Notes: generated by a model not told the origin, from the letters alone. Shown: positions 15,067 to 23,895, counted from the stretch's first letter. The stretch: DNA of 48,520 nt from Anaerolineae bacterium (GCA_017303655.1 JAFLCE010000023.1:1-48520); one strand, 5' to 3'. Numbers and translations are program-made.

Positions 15067-16287
15067 ATGATACAGATTATTAAAATGGCTTTTCGTGACC
15101 TGGGCCGCAATCGCCGCAGGAATTTCTTCTCTGCTTTGGCTGTCGCGATCGGTCTTGCGTTGTTGATGTTAATGTCGTCCGTCATTCAAGGTGAAATGGG
15201 CAGTGCTGTTGAGTCTGCCATTAACCTGCAAAGCGGACATATTCAAATTCGAGCCGCTTCTTATGACGCGAATAAATCGAGCCTTAAGTGGGAGGATCTC
15301 GTAGCGAACCCGGATGAGATTGCCAGCCAGATCGGCGCCTTGGAGCAGGTAAAAGCTGCTACACCGCGTTTGTTCGCGAGCGGATTCCTCTCCACAGGTG
15401 ATGAATCGACGGGTGTGCAGATCTACGGCATCGACCCACCGTCTGTGGCAAATGACCCGTATCGCAATGGGATCATCAGCGGAGAATTCCTCAACGCCGA
15501 TGACCGTGAAGGTTTATTGATCGGGAGACCGGCGGCAGAGAAGTTGCACCTGGAAGTGGGTGATAAGGTCAGCCTCTCGGTCAACACAGCCGATGGGAAT
15601 GTTCAGGAACAGGTCTTTACCATCCGCGGTATTTACACCACCGATACCTATGGCTTTGATAGCGGCACGGTCTTCCTGCCGTTGGCGAAAGCACAGGCGC
15701 TCACACAAACAGAAGGTCATGCCAGCACGATCTTCATCCTTCTAAACGATACTGCTGATACCGATCAGGTTGTAGCGGCGCTGAAATCTTCATCGAGTTT
15801 GGAAGTGCTCACTTGGCGCGACCTGAACAAGCTGTTCGTAGAGTTCGAGACCATGGCGCAAAGCTATATCTCGTTCTTTTACCTCATCATTCTTGCCATC
15901 ACGGCTTCGGTGATTGTCAACACCCTCATCATGTCTGTCTACGAACGGACGCGCGAGATCGGCATCCTATCTGCGATTGGTATGCGCGGCGGGCGAATTT
16001 TAGGATTGTTCCTGGCTGAATCGTTCATGCTGGCAATTGGCGGCATCGTAATGGGATTGGCATTGGGCGTGTTCGCCGTCTATCTCTTCAATATCAATGG
16101 CTTTTTCGTTGGCAACATGGGGCTGAGCGGAATGTTGGTCTCAGATACCATCCGTGCCCAATTGACAGTGGATAACACGGTCAATGTCACCGTCATGACC
16201 TTTATTGCCACCATCCTCTCCGGTTTATACCCGGCGGTCATGGCATCTCGATTAGAGCCTGTTCAGGCGTTGCGTGCAGAAAAATAG
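15067..16287 (+). CDS. ABC permease, FtsX/LolC type, partner of the preceding gene
   Basis: The 406-residue protein repeats the fold of the gene before it: FRDLGRNRRRNFFSALAVAIGLALLM at the N-terminus, an outer domain with LNADDREGLLIGRPAAEKL, and the coupling segment SVYERTREIGILSAIGMRGGRI (the same eight nucleotides-encoded stretch YERTREIG occurs in both). It ends with ASRLEPVQALRAEK. The near match of position and sequence suggests that the two arose by duplication. The start has AGG at short spacing within the gene junction. Together they would give the usual eight-helix, two-chain channel-less core of a MacB/LolCE exporter. Confidence 0.94.
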   Translation: MIQIIKMAFRDLGRNRRRNFFSALAVAIGLALLMLMSSVIQGEMGSAVESAINLQSGHIQIRAASYDANKSSLKWEDLVANPDEIASQIGALEQVKAATPRLFASGFLSTGDESTGVQIYGIDPPSVANDPYRNGIISGEFLNADDREGLLIGRPAAEKLHLEVGDKVSLSVNTADGNVQEQVFTIRGIYTTDTYGFDSGTVFLPLAKAQALTQTEGHASTIFILLNDTADTDQVVAALKSSSSLEVLTWRDLNKLFVEFETMAQSYISFFYLIILAITASVIVNTLIMSVYERTREIGILSAIGMRGGRILGLFLAESFMLAIGGIVMGLALGVFAVYLFNINGFFVGNMGLSGMLVSDTIRAQLTVDNTVNVTVMTFIATILSGLYPAVMASRLEPVQALRAEK

Positions 16288-16317
16288 AAGCGGAGAGAGT
16301 CCGCAAGGAGAAATATC

Positions 16318-17001
16318 ATGGAAGTTGTAAAGATCGAAAACGTAACTCGTACGTATCAAATCGGGAAGCTGGAAACCCATGCGTTGCGCGGGGTCAGCCT
16401 TTCAATTAACAGCGGAGAATTCACAGCCTTGGTGGGTCCTTCCGGTTCGGGCAAGACCACACTCTTGCAAATGATCGGCTGTCTCGACCAACCCACCAGC
16501 GGGCGCGTCACTGTAGACGGCAAGGAAGTCACGTCACTTAATCGCAATCAGCGGGCAGACATGCGCAAGGGTCATATTGGGTTTATCTTCCAATTCTTTG
16601 CGTTGATCCCCACCCTAAGTGCCTATGAAAATGTGGAAATGCCACTGTTATTGAATGGACATTCCCCAAAAGAACGCCGTGACCGCGTGATGGAACTGCT
16701 CAACGCCGTCGACCTGACCGATCGCGCCAACAACCGCCCAGATCAACTCTCTGGTGGTCAACAGCAGCGCATCGCCATTGCCCGCGCCTTGGCGCCCAAA
16801 CCCGCCCTGATCCTTGCCGATGAACCGACTGCGAATCTCGACACTGAGAACGGCAAGCAGGTTATGGAGATCATGAAGCGACTCAACCAAGAAACAGGGG
16901 AGACCTTCGTCTTCGCTACACATGATCCGCGTGTCATCAATTACGCCTCGCGTGTGGTCACTCTTGAAGATGGTGTGATCGTCAAGGATTCCAAGGGATA
17001 A
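16318..17001 (+). CDS. ABC transporter ATPase, MacB/LolD type (second)
   Basis: The 227-residue subunit has Walker [10 protein letters not shown] (40-48), [18 protein letters not shown], signature [15 protein letters not shown], Walker B with DEPTANLD and the switch motif FATHDPR. It is the typical length for LolD. A strong Shine-Dalgarno (AAGGAG) precedes the ATG. Position after the two short permeases indicates that it powers them, while the first ATPase powers the large permease. Downstream the adaptor genes have their own promoter. Confidence 0.95.
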   Translation: MEVVKIENVTRTYQIGKLETHALRGVSLSINSGEFTALVGPSGSGKTTLLQMIGCLDQPTSGRVTVDGKEVTSLNRNQRADMRKGHIGFIFQFFALIPTLSAYENVEMPLLLNGHSPKERRDRVMELLNAVDLTDRANNRPDQLSGGQQQRIAIARALAPKPALILADEPTANLDTENGKQVMEIMKRLNQETGETFVFATHDPRVINYASRVVTLEDGVIVKDSKG

Positions 17002-17022
17002 TTCCATACCTAGATAAAACCT

Positions 17023-17050
17023 TTGCAAAAACTGTGCAATCTGTTATACT
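17023..17050 (+). promoter_or_regulatory. Promoter of the two adaptor lipoprotein genes
   Basis: TTGCAA (17023-17028), a 16-bp spacer and TATACT (17045-17050) precede the adaptor gene by about 40 nt. The -35 region contains the dyad TTGCA-N7-TGCAA (17023-17039), with the same 5-7-5 geometry as the PadR sites though a different sequence. Confidence 0.6.
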
Positions 17051-17089
17051 TAGAAATATCAAGAATTACACAGTTTGGAGAAATTAAGA

Positions 17090-17926
17090 ATGAAGAAAGT
17101 CTTTTTGATAGTTGTTAGTGTATTGGCGATCACATTGTCAGCTTGTGGTCAGGCTCAGGAAGCCGAAGCAGTTCCCACCGTGGTGTTGGAGGCGGGCGCA
17201 GCTTCCCCGTCGAATGAAAACCAATCCTCCAGCGGAGATTCAATCGCTGCCTCTGGGGTCGTGGTTCCGTTGCAAGATGCGAATTTATCTTTTACCAATA
17301 TCGGTCGCGTGACCGCGGTCAATGTGAAGGTTGGCGATAAAGTGAGCGCTGGCGATGTGTTGGTTCAACTCGATACGTCCATTTTGGAAGCACGGGTTCG
17401 CGAGGCAGAAGCCAACCTGGCGTATGCACAGATCAGTCTTGATTATTTGATCCGCAACGTTGGGTGTAAAGGCGTGAATTGTGCGCCATTTCAACAACAA
17501 CTGGATGTAGCGAATAATGACATTGCCAAGTCTCAAGCCTTAGTGGACTCTGCCAAGGCTGTCCTCGCCGCTCAGTCGAATCTGACCGCGCCGTTTGCTG
17601 GTACCGTTATATCGGTCGATATCTCCCCGTATGAGACGGTTACCCCCGGGCAGGTCGTGATCGTGTTGGGTGACCTTTCCAAATATCAGATCGAAACCAC
17701 AGACTTGAGCGAGCGCGATGTGACTCAAGTGCAAGTGGGGCAATCTGCCACTGTTTTCATTGAAGCATTGGATGCAGAATTCCCCGGCACAGTTGTGGAT
17801 GTGGCTCGTATCTCTTCTGAAGTCGGCGGTGATGTGGTTTATAAAGTGACCATCGAATTGGATGAACAACCGGCTGGTTTGCTCTGGGGCATGAGCGCGG
17901 ATGTTAACATCCGTGTGGGCGAGTGA
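17090..17926 (+). CDS. HlyD/MacA-like adaptor lipoprotein
   Basis: A lipoprotein signal peptide (MKKVFLIVVSVLAITLSACG) puts the 278-residue product on the outer face of the membrane. The biotinyl-lipoyl halves (about 55-95, GRVTAVNVKVGDKVSAGDVLVQLD; and about 160-195, LTAPFAGTVISVDISPYETVTPGQVVIVL) flank a very short helical hairpin (about 100-155). A beta-barrel domain (about 200-278) ends with a GLLWGMSADVNIRV strand. Two Cys (VGCKGVNC) in the hairpin tip could form a disulphide. The ATG at 17090 has GGAG at good spacing, better than the TTG at 17075. In MacA-type systems the adaptor binds the permease; here no outer-membrane channel is needed if the cell has one membrane. Confidence 0.92.
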   Translation: MKKVFLIVVSVLAITLSACGQAQEAEAVPTVVLEAGAASPSNENQSSSGDSIAASGVVVPLQDANLSFTNIGRVTAVNVKVGDKVSAGDVLVQLDTSILEARVREAEANLAYAQISLDYLIRNVGCKGVNCAPFQQQLDVANNDIAKSQALVDSAKAVLAAQSNLTAPFAGTVISVDISPYETVTPGQVVIVLGDLSKYQIETTDLSERDVTQVQVGQSATVFIEALDAEFPGTVVDVARISSEVGGDVVYKVTIELDEQPAGLLWGMSADVNIRVGE

Positions 17927-17933
17927 GGCAGGC

Positions 17934-18761
17934 ATGAAACGAACGTTGTTTCTTTTAGCTGGCTTGCTCTTGCTTACAGCTTGTGCCAGCCCAGCGCCCG
18001 CTGAAACGGCTGCCACTGCTGCACCGGTAGTAGAGGAAGTTTCTGTTTCTTCGCCGGATGTCGTTATCGCTTCTGCTGATGTGGAACCGGCTCAGGTGTC
18101 TACCCTCGGCTTTACCCTTTCGGCGCTTGTTAAAGAAGTCTCGGTCAACGAAGGCGATCTGATCAAAGCCGGTGATACGTTGATGGTCTTGAACACGCCC
18201 GACCTTGAATATGCGGTCATCTCTGCCGAAGCGAACTACAATGCCCGCACCCAAGCGGCGCAATTGCAAAAGGCAGATAAGGTTTTGTATATCGACCCCA
18301 CCACAGGCAAGAAGAGTTGGTATAGCCTGCCGCGCGAAGTGTTCTTGAAAGCCCAAGCCCAAGCCGACCAGGCAAAAGCCGCCTGGGACTCTGCGTCTGC
18401 TACTTTCGCTCAGTCCACGTTGACAGCTCCCTTCGATGGGATGGTCGTGGATATTGCTGTTATTCCGGGCGAGCTTGTGCAGGCGAATCAAGTTGTCATC
18501 ACCATAGCTGATTTGAGCAACCTGCAGATCACCACTACCGACTTGAGTGAGCGCGACATTGCTCGTGTGAAGCTCGGTCAAAGTGTCAGCGTTTACATTG
18601 AAGCATTGGATGTGACCATCTTGGGTAAGGTCATTCAGATTTCTCCCAAATCTGAAACCGTTGGCGGTGACGTGGTTTACCCTGTCACCATCGAGCTGGA
18701 TGAACAACCGGATGGCTTATTGTGGGGCATGAGCGCCGAAGTGGAAATTTCAACCAAATAA
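17934..18761 (+). CDS. HlyD/MacA-like adaptor lipoprotein (second, paralogous)
   Basis: The 275-residue product is a paralogue of the gene 7 nt upstream: signal peptide with lipobox LLLLTACAS, lipoyl half VKEVSVNEGDLIKAGDTLMVLN, a short hairpin (about 90-150, with a tyrosine/tryptophan-containing tip GKKSWYSLPREVF), second lipoyl half STLTAPFDGMVVDIAVIPGELVQANQ, and the same barrel ending, DEQPDGLLWGMSAEVEI. Shared phrases (TDLSERD, VYPVTIELDEQP) show recent duplication. The start at 17934 is preceded by GAGG; a longer frame from 17901 overlaps the first gene and lacks a signal. Two adaptors may match the two permease systems, or form a mixed ring. Confidence 0.92.
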   Translation: MKRTLFLLAGLLLLTACASPAPAETAATAAPVVEEVSVSSPDVVIASADVEPAQVSTLGFTLSALVKEVSVNEGDLIKAGDTLMVLNTPDLEYAVISAEANYNARTQAAQLQKADKVLYIDPTTGKKSWYSLPREVFLKAQAQADQAKAAWDSASATFAQSTLTAPFDGMVVDIAVIPGELVQANQVVITIADLSNLQITTTDLSERDIARVKLGQSVSVYIEALDVTILGKVIQISPKSETVGGDVVYPVTIELDEQPDGLLWGMSAEVEISTK

Positions 18762-18762
18762 T

Positions 18763-18792
18763 AAAAAGTCCCTGAGTTCTCAGGGACTTTTT
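18763..18792. terminator. Bidirectional terminator between convergent genes
   Basis: AAAAAGTCCCTGAG (nearly from 18763) pairs with CTCAGGGACTTTTT (18779-18792) around a 2-nt loop. It starts just after the adaptor stop codon and ends just before the receiver gene stop, so it serves both. Confidence 0.95.
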
Positions 18793-18794
18793 AT

Positions 18795-19193
18795 TTACTC
18801 TTTATCTTTCATGATCATTCGCAAGACACTGAGCAACCCAACCCAGCCTGTTTCTTTTCCAACATAGGCATCGCAACCGGCATCTCTGCCGCGTTTTTGA
18901 TATTGGGCATTATTGTGCATGGAAAGTAGCACAACCAACGAGGGATCTGGCTGAGCTTTTAGTTGACTCGTCACAGTGAAACCGTCCATATCGGGAAGTT
19001 CCACATCGAGGATGACCAGATCAGGTTTTAGGTTGACCGCCATTTGCAGGGCTAAGCTGCCTGTGGGCGCTTCACCGATGACGGTCAACCCGGGTTCATC
19101 TTCCAGAAGCCATCGAAGACTCTCACGAACAGCAGGAGCATCGTCTACGATCAAGATGCGTATCGCATGCCTTGCAGAGTTGACGGGATGCAT
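18795..19193 (-). CDS. Single-domain response regulator (receiver only)
   Basis: The 132-residue protein is one receiver domain with no output: acidic pair D17-D18, phospho-acceptor D63 in LVILDVELPDMDG, the S/T switch at S91, and K113 in YVGKETG. The N-terminus (about 10 residues) is an extra tail. Translation starts at ATG 19193, preceded by GAGG. It is the last gene of a possible operon with the cytochrome and propeller lipoproteins (48-nt gap), which would be an unusual neighbourhood, and stops at the shared terminator. Such lone receivers act as phosphate relays or allosteric partners. Confidence 0.92.
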   Translation of the reverse strand: MHPVNSARHAIRILIVDDAPAVRESLRWLLEDEPGLTVIGEAPTGSLALQMAVNLKPDLVILDVELPDMDGFTVTSQLKAQPDPSLVVLLSMHNNAQYQKRGRDAGCDAYVGKETGWVGLLSVLRMIMKDKE

Positions 19194-19241
19194 GCGATGA
19201 ATCCTCAGTTGGGGGTGGGCATGGAAGCATCGGCGTTCACA

Positions 19242-20699
19242 CTACGGGCGGAACGCGCCAATGACCATTTGTGCGGCAGAGGTGGCAGGGTCACCTTCAC
19301 CCCATGCGAGGAAGATGGTGTCGGCTGAAGCGACCGCTGACAGGTCGAAGTCCGACAGGGTTTTGTCGAGGTTGAAGCCATCGGCTGGAGTATCCAGCGA
19401 CCAGGTTCCAGTTTGAGGGTCTGAGGCGAGGTGTCTCATCTGGATCTCGAACTTGCCCGTGCCATCATCTTCCAGCCATGCTACATAAGGCACATTGCCC
19501 ATGAAGACGATGATCGGTGTGCGAGCATCATGATTCGGGTCCACGTTCAAACTACCGCCGACCTGAAGGAAACTATTGCGAGTGTTTGTATCGAGGCGGG
19601 AAACAAAGATCTGCCACTTTCCATTTTGACCGATCTCAGGCCAGGCGATCCACGGCACAGTGCTTTCGCCCGCGACAGTGCTGCCTGCTGTCATCGAAGC
19701 ATCTTTGGCATCGTTCAACGGATTGATATTCAACGTACATTTGGTTTCGTCGTTCGGGTCGCAGGGCGGCACATTGATCCATTTGAAACCACCGGGGCTG
19801 TTGGGGTCTGCCACGCCGCGTGCAGTAAAGATGCGGCTGGCTTCATCCCGCCCAACTTCATGCCAGGTTACCCACGGCACAGAGTTTGCAGTTTCAGCAA
19901 ACACACCGGTTGGGTGTTCCGAGATGCGGAAGCGATTCACATTCAAGGTCTGCTCGCCGTCTTCCTTCACCTGCCCAACGGTTTCCCATTTGAAGCCGCC
20001 AATGGCAGTTTCATCTTTCACGCCTTTGGCAACGAAGATCTGCACAGAAGACGGATTCACATCTGAGACTTCTTCCCACGCCACCCAAGGTACGGGCACT
20101 GTGCCCAACTCGGTAGCACCAGAAAAGATGAATGGATCGGTTCCCGCACGTTCAGTGGAAAGATTGAGACTGGCTTCGCCGCCACCTCTGTCTTGGCCTG
20201 CTTGCTGCCATAGACCTGTCTCTGCACTGAAGCGACTCGCAAACACCTGGGCAATATTGCCAAAGCCAGGGCTGGGCTCAGACCACGCCACCCACGGCAC
20301 TGAATTGTTTTCTCCAGAGACCGTGATCGTGGGGGAGTCGGCTAACACGTTGGTATGGACATTGATCGATGCGCCCAAAGGTTGGAAGGCATCGCCTGAT
20401 AAGCGGCTGGCAAAGATCTGGCGTACCCCGCCCGAAGAATTCTCAGCCCACACCACAAGCATGTTCTTGTCTGCATCCAATGTGAGGAAGGGTTTTTGAG
20501 CCGCCTGCGTTTTATCACGGTTGGCTGCCCCGAGGATTGTATATGTCGGTCCGGCTGGAGCCGCTTCTGTGGCAGGGACTTCAGCTACTGCTTCAGTCGG
20601 TGCCGCTTCTTCGGCGGCTGGCGATCCGCCGCATGCCATCAAGATCAGGCTGACGATCAGGAATGCCATCCAAATTCTTGTTCGTTTGAATTTGTTCAT
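19242..20699 (-). CDS. Lipoprotein with seven propeller-like repeats
   Basis: The start at 20699 gives MNKFKRTRIWMAFLIVSLILMACGGS, a clear lipoprotein signal, with GGAG before it; the longer frame from 20891 does not begin a signal peptide. After an Ala/Pro/Glu-rich linker the 485-residue protein shows seven repeats of about 55-60 residues. Their cores are VVWAENSSGGVRQIFASRL, VPWVAWSEPS, VPWVAWEEV, VPWVTWHEV, VPWIAWPEI, VPYVAWLED and IFLAWGEG, each followed by a Q-I-F-x-x-R-like strand. Seven such units are expected to close a seven-bladed beta-propeller outside the cell. Function unknown; it resembles sialidase/LVIVD-type exposed propellers only in shape. It follows the cytochrome gene on the same strand. 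Confidence 0.85.
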   Translation of the reverse strand: MNKFKRTRIWMAFLIVSLILMACGGSPAAEEAAPTEAVAEVPATEAAPAGPTYTILGAANRDKTQAAQKPFLTLDADKNMLVVWAENSSGGVRQIFASRLSGDAFQPLGASINVHTNVLADSPTITVSGENNSVPWVAWSEPSPGFGNIAQVFASRFSAETGLWQQAGQDRGGGEASLNLSTERAGTDPFIFSGATELGTVPVPWVAWEEVSDVNPSSVQIFVAKGVKDETAIGGFKWETVGQVKEDGEQTLNVNRFRISEHPTGVFAETANSVPWVTWHEVGRDEASRIFTARGVADPNSPGGFKWINVPPCDPNDETKCTLNINPLNDAKDASMTAGSTVAGESTVPWIAWPEIGQNGKWQIFVSRLDTNTRNSFLQVGGSLNVDPNHDARTPIIVFMGNVPYVAWLEDDGTGKFEIQMRHLASDPQTGTWSLDTPADGFNLDKTLSDFDLSAVASADTIFLAWGEGDPATSAAQMVIGAFRP

Positions 20700-20711
20700 T
20701 TTTATACTCCA

Positions 20712-20745
20712 TTCAAGCAGAGTGACCTGGGTCACTCTGCTTGAA
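20712..20745 (-). promoter_or_regulatory. Perfect 16-bp hairpin directly before the propeller lipoprotein ribosome-binding site
   Basis: TTCAAGCAGAGTGACC (20712-20727) and its exact complement (20730-20745) form a 16+2+16 palindrome. On the minus strand it is followed by ATGGAGTAT, so there is no T run; it is not a classical terminator. It ends two bases from the GGAG of the lipoprotein gene, and lies 13 nt after the stop of the cytochrome gene. It could stabilise the upstream transcript end, or adjust translation of the next gene. Confidence 0.75.
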
Positions 20746-20758
20746 ATTGATTGTGAAT

Positions 20759-23029
20759 TTACGGGTTGATGGGCTCGGTTGTGATGTCGATCGACTTTAA
20801 GAATTGCAGTAATGCCGCCTGACTTGCAGGGTCGTCTAACAAGCCGGTCACGCCGCCTGCTTCGCGATGGGTCTGGTTTTCCAGCACACATTCGAGGGTG
20901 GGGCAGGAGCCGTCATGGAAGTAAGGCGGGAAGGCAAAGATGCTCAAAAGTGAAGGCGGGTTGAAACCCAATTGCCCAAGCGCCTGCGCATTGTTGGCAT
21001 TCTTTTCGATGGCTTTTGTCGGGTCGAAGGTGCCCACAAGTTGTAGGAAGCGCGAGAGCTGACCCACAGGCGGTTCGGGTGGTGTGCCCACTGAAATTGT
21101 TTCAGGGAAGGGCGAAACCCGTGCGTAATCCACCTGAGGCGTAGACCACTTCGCGCCGCCATGACATGCTTGGCAATTCGCTTGAGTAAAGATCTGGCGT
21201 CCCTGTGCGATCTGTTGACCGGTTTCACTGTTGGGGTCTGTGCCGCGCAGAGGCGATACTGGCGAAGGCACACGGAACTGAGTCCAGGCGACGATGGCAT
21301 CCCAAGCGGGGAAGCCGCCAACGTGCAATTGTTCTCGGGCTGCATTGGGTGGGTCAAAGGCTTTCACGTTCGGGTCAGGGTCGGTGGTGCCTGCCAACAC
21401 GATCAAGCCAGGTCCGCCGGAAACACCGCGAATGTTCAATTCGAAGTCTTCCAATTCGTCGAAGACACCCGAGTAATTCAAGATGCGCTGATTGCCAGTT
21501 TGGTTTTGCGGACTGAAAGTTCCATTCAATGGAATGCTCTTGCGCGGACCGGAAGCAAACGCCCAGACTACACCATCGCTCAAACCATCGGGGTGACAAC
21601 TCGAGCAAGCCTGCCAGCCTTCGTTGGAAAGCCGTTCGCTGACACCTTCGTCAAACTCGCCGCGCGATGAATGGAACAACTCATTCCCGGCGAGGAATTT
21701 GGCGGCATCAGAGCCCGCAGCGGGCAGATCCGCCGACTGGACGCGAGTCAGTTCCACTTCGGGGGAGGCGCTTAAGTCCACTACTGAAACATCTTTCGAG
21801 ATGAAGTTATATACATAAGCGCGCGTATCCGCGTTGTTGATCACAATCCCGCGCGGGTTTTTATGCACCTCAATCGTCAAAACACGAGTCGTGTCGCCAT
21901 CAGCAGGAACGTTCACAACTGTTGGCACGCCGCTATCATCAATGGTAACTTTTACCAATACGTCACTTGCAGACGAAACCACATAGCCTTCATTGGAAGC
22001 ATGTTCGAATGCGATCGCCCAAGGGTTGGCAACGAAGAGTTTCGGCGTGAAGGTTTGCACTTTGACAGCGGCATGCAAGTTGATCGTGCCATTGGCAAGT
22101 TCTGATTTTGCAGCGACATCGAAGACGGAAAGGAATGCCTGCGTATCGACATTGAACTTAACCGGTCCTTCAGGAGAAGCCGCTACGTTCGGAAGATAGC
22201 CGCGTCCGTTCTTGAGCACGATGGATTGCATCTGATTCGGATACGCAAAGGTCGGGTCTTTATCCGTCCCGCCAAATGCGGTTCGATCTGCGGCGAAGCC
22301 TGTATCGTGCGCTGCGAGCGTGATCACGCCTTGAATTTGGGCATCATCGGTCGTAGAGATGACAAAGACTTTGCCTTCGCTGCCCTGATCCAAACCCGGT
22401 CCGCCTGAAGCGGTGGGTTGTGAAAGGAACTGGGTCACGTAAACAAATTGCTGACCCGTTCCGCCATTGTTATTGGTGATCGCTACGCCACGTGGTTGTA
22501 CGCCGGGGATATTGATCGTGCCGACTACTGAATTTGTAGCGGTATCAATAATGGAGACGGTGTTAGATGCCGAATTTGCCACATATGCCCGCGCTGCATC
22601 GGGTGTGAGTGCAATGCCATAAGGCTCTGCTCCAACGGGAATATCCGCCACTTTGGTTTGTGAAGCCAGGTCCACTACCGAGACGGTGCCGCTGACCTGA
22701 TTGGTCACATAGGCGAACGCCTTATTGGGGGTGATGACGACCGAGCGCGGTTCTTCACCCACCTGGATCTCTGCCAATTTAGCATTGGCATCTCCCGCAA
22801 CATTGATCAGCGAGATGGTGCCGTTCAAGGTGTTTGTGACCACCACGAGTGCATCATCGTCACTGATGGCGATGGGGCTGGAGTAGCTCGAATTTTTAGC
22901 GATGGTTGCAGTAGTTTCAGGGGACGTAACGGCTTCCGTCTCCGCCTGAGGTCCGCCGCAGGAGCTCATAAAAACAAGCAGCAGGGTAATAACGACTCGA
23001 AATAACAGATGATTGTGTTTCGATGGCAT
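20759..23029 (-). CDS. YVTN beta-propeller / di-heme cytochrome c lipoprotein
   Basis: The ATG at 23029 has GGAGAGA before it and opens a lipoprotein signal ending FMSSCGGP (lipid Cys about residue 24); the longer frame is rejected. The 756-residue chain has YVTN-type propeller repeats (for example NKAFAYVTNQVSGTVSVVDL, DAARAYVANSASNTVSIIDT) over about 50-440. Next comes a cytochrome c module with two heme sites, CSSCH (475-479) and CQACH (619-623), each followed by a domain of the cytochrome-c-peroxidase/MauG type, ending near TCPTLECVLENQTHREAG and FLKSID. It would sit outside the membrane and pass electrons from or to an unknown partner. Similar YVTN-cytochrome fusions have been linked to metal, surface or polymer redox work, but no partner is visible. 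It heads an operon with the propeller lipoprotein. Confidence 0.9.
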   Translation of the reverse strand: MPSKHNHLLFRVVITLLLVFMSSCGGPQAETEAVTSPETTATIAKNSSYSSPIAISDDDALVVVTNTLNGTISLINVAGDANAKLAEIQVGEEPRSVVITPNKAFAYVTNQVSGTVSVVDLASQTKVADIPVGAEPYGIALTPDAARAYVANSASNTVSIIDTATNSVVGTINIPGVQPRGVAITNNNGGTGQQFVYVTQFLSQPTASGGPGLDQGSEGKVFVISTTDDAQIQGVITLAAHDTGFAADRTAFGGTDKDPTFAYPNQMQSIVLKNGRGYLPNVAASPEGPVKFNVDTQAFLSVFDVAAKSELANGTINLHAAVKVQTFTPKLFVANPWAIAFEHASNEGYVVSSASDVLVKVTIDDSGVPTVVNVPADGDTTRVLTIEVHKNPRGIVINNADTRAYVYNFISKDVSVVDLSASPEVELTRVQSADLPAAGSDAAKFLAGNELFHSSRGEFDEGVSERLSNEGWQACSSCHPDGLSDGVVWAFASGPRKSIPLNGTFSPQNQTGNQRILNYSGVFDELEDFELNIRGVSGGPGLIVLAGTTDPDPNVKAFDPPNAAREQLHVGGFPAWDAIVAWTQFRVPSPVSPLRGTDPNSETGQQIAQGRQIFTQANCQACHGGAKWSTPQVDYARVSPFPETISVGTPPEPPVGQLSRFLQLVGTFDPTKAIEKNANNAQALGQLGFNPPSLLSIFAFPPYFHDGSCPTLECVLENQTHREAGGVTGLLDDPASQAALLQFLKSIDITTEPINP

Positions 23030-23194
23030 ATCTTCTCTCCTTCTAATAAAAAGTTTTATGCAGCTATATTTGGACTGCATACCAATAAAACGAATGAAAG
23101 CAATATATTCATCATTCGTAGTTGTGGATCCTCTTTATCATAGAAGAAAGTGGCTTCAAATCAAACCATCGTGAGGCATCAATCAAAAAGAAAA

Positions 23195-23217
23195 TGGTTA
23201 GCCATACTGGCTAACCA
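23195..23217 (-). terminator. Terminator of the NarL-type two-component operon
   Basis: TGGTTAGCC (23195-23203) and GGCTAACCA (23209-23217) enclose a 5-nt loop; on the minus strand the stem is followed by TTTTCTTTTT. It lies about 37 nt after the response regulator stop codon. Confidence 0.88.
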
Positions 23218-23253
23218 AAGTAAGTGGTAGAACCTGACAAAAGGATGTGGCGA

Positions 23254-23895
23254 TTATTTTGGTTTTAACAGTCCATGTTCAACGGCATAGAGTGCGGCTT
23301 GAGTGCGGTCTGCCACTTCCAGCTTATCAAAGACCGTGCTGACATACCCTTTTACCGTTCCCTCGGTCAGATGCAAGGCAAGCGCGATCTCTTTGTTACT
23401 CTTGCCCTCTGCGATTAATTGCAAAATGTTTAGCTCACGTGATGTCAGCCGGGTGTGAGAGGGCGCATCTGCACCAGTGACCTGACGCATCAGATACTGC
23501 TGGGCTTCTGCATGCAAGGTAGGTTTGCCAGCCGCTGCTGAACGGATTGCACTTAACAACTCAGACTTAAGCACATCTTTCAATAAATACCCGATCGCGC
23601 CTGCTTGAATGGCATCTCGTACACGCATGTCATCGGAATACGAGGTCAAGACCAATACCCGCGCGGCTCGATTCGTAGCCATAATGCGTTTGGTGGTTTC
23701 GATCCCGTCCAACCCCGGCAGGACGAGGTCCATCAAAACTACATCTGGATTCAGTTGTTTGACCAATGACAGAGCGGTTTCGCTGTCCCCAGCCAGCCCT
23801 ACCACTTCGAATTCAGGCTCTTCGCTCAACAACGTTTGCAGACCTTCGCGCACGATCTCATGATCATCTACGATCAACACACGGATTACTTTCAT
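23254..23895 (-). CDS. NarL/FixJ-family response regulator
   Basis: The 213-residue protein has a receiver domain (1-120) with D10-D11, phospho-acceptor D56 in VVLMDLVLPGLDG and a K in YLLKDVLKSELL, and a LuxR-type HTH (about 145-210) with LTSRELNILQLIAEGKSNKEIA and a second recognition helix GTVKGYVSTVF. It is a DNA-binding transcription factor. Its ATG overlaps the kinase stop by 4 nt (ATGA), so kinase and regulator are translationally coupled and form one two-component system. The target genes are not known; the cytochrome operon next door reads the same way. Confidence 0.95.
   Translation of the reverse strand: MKVIRVLIVDDHEIVREGLQTLLSEEPEFEVVGLAGDSETALSLVKQLNPDVVLMDLVLPGLDGIETTKRIMATNRAARVLVLTSYSDDMRVRDAIQAGAIGYLLKDVLKSELLSAIRSAAAGKPTLHAEAQQYLMRQVTGADAPSHTRLTSRELNILQLIAEGKSNKEIALALHLTEGTVKGYVSTVFDKLEVADRTQAALYAVEHGLLKPK

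Noticed and set aside
17955-18707. 250-codon minus-strand frame opposite the second adaptor lipoprotein
   Set aside because: The plus-strand gene is a paralogue of its neighbour and has clear lipoyl and barrel motifs.
19660-20499. 279-codon plus-strand frame opposite the propeller lipoprotein
   Set aside because: Serine/proline-rich reading typical of the antisense of a coding gene; the minus-strand protein shows signal peptide and seven repeats.
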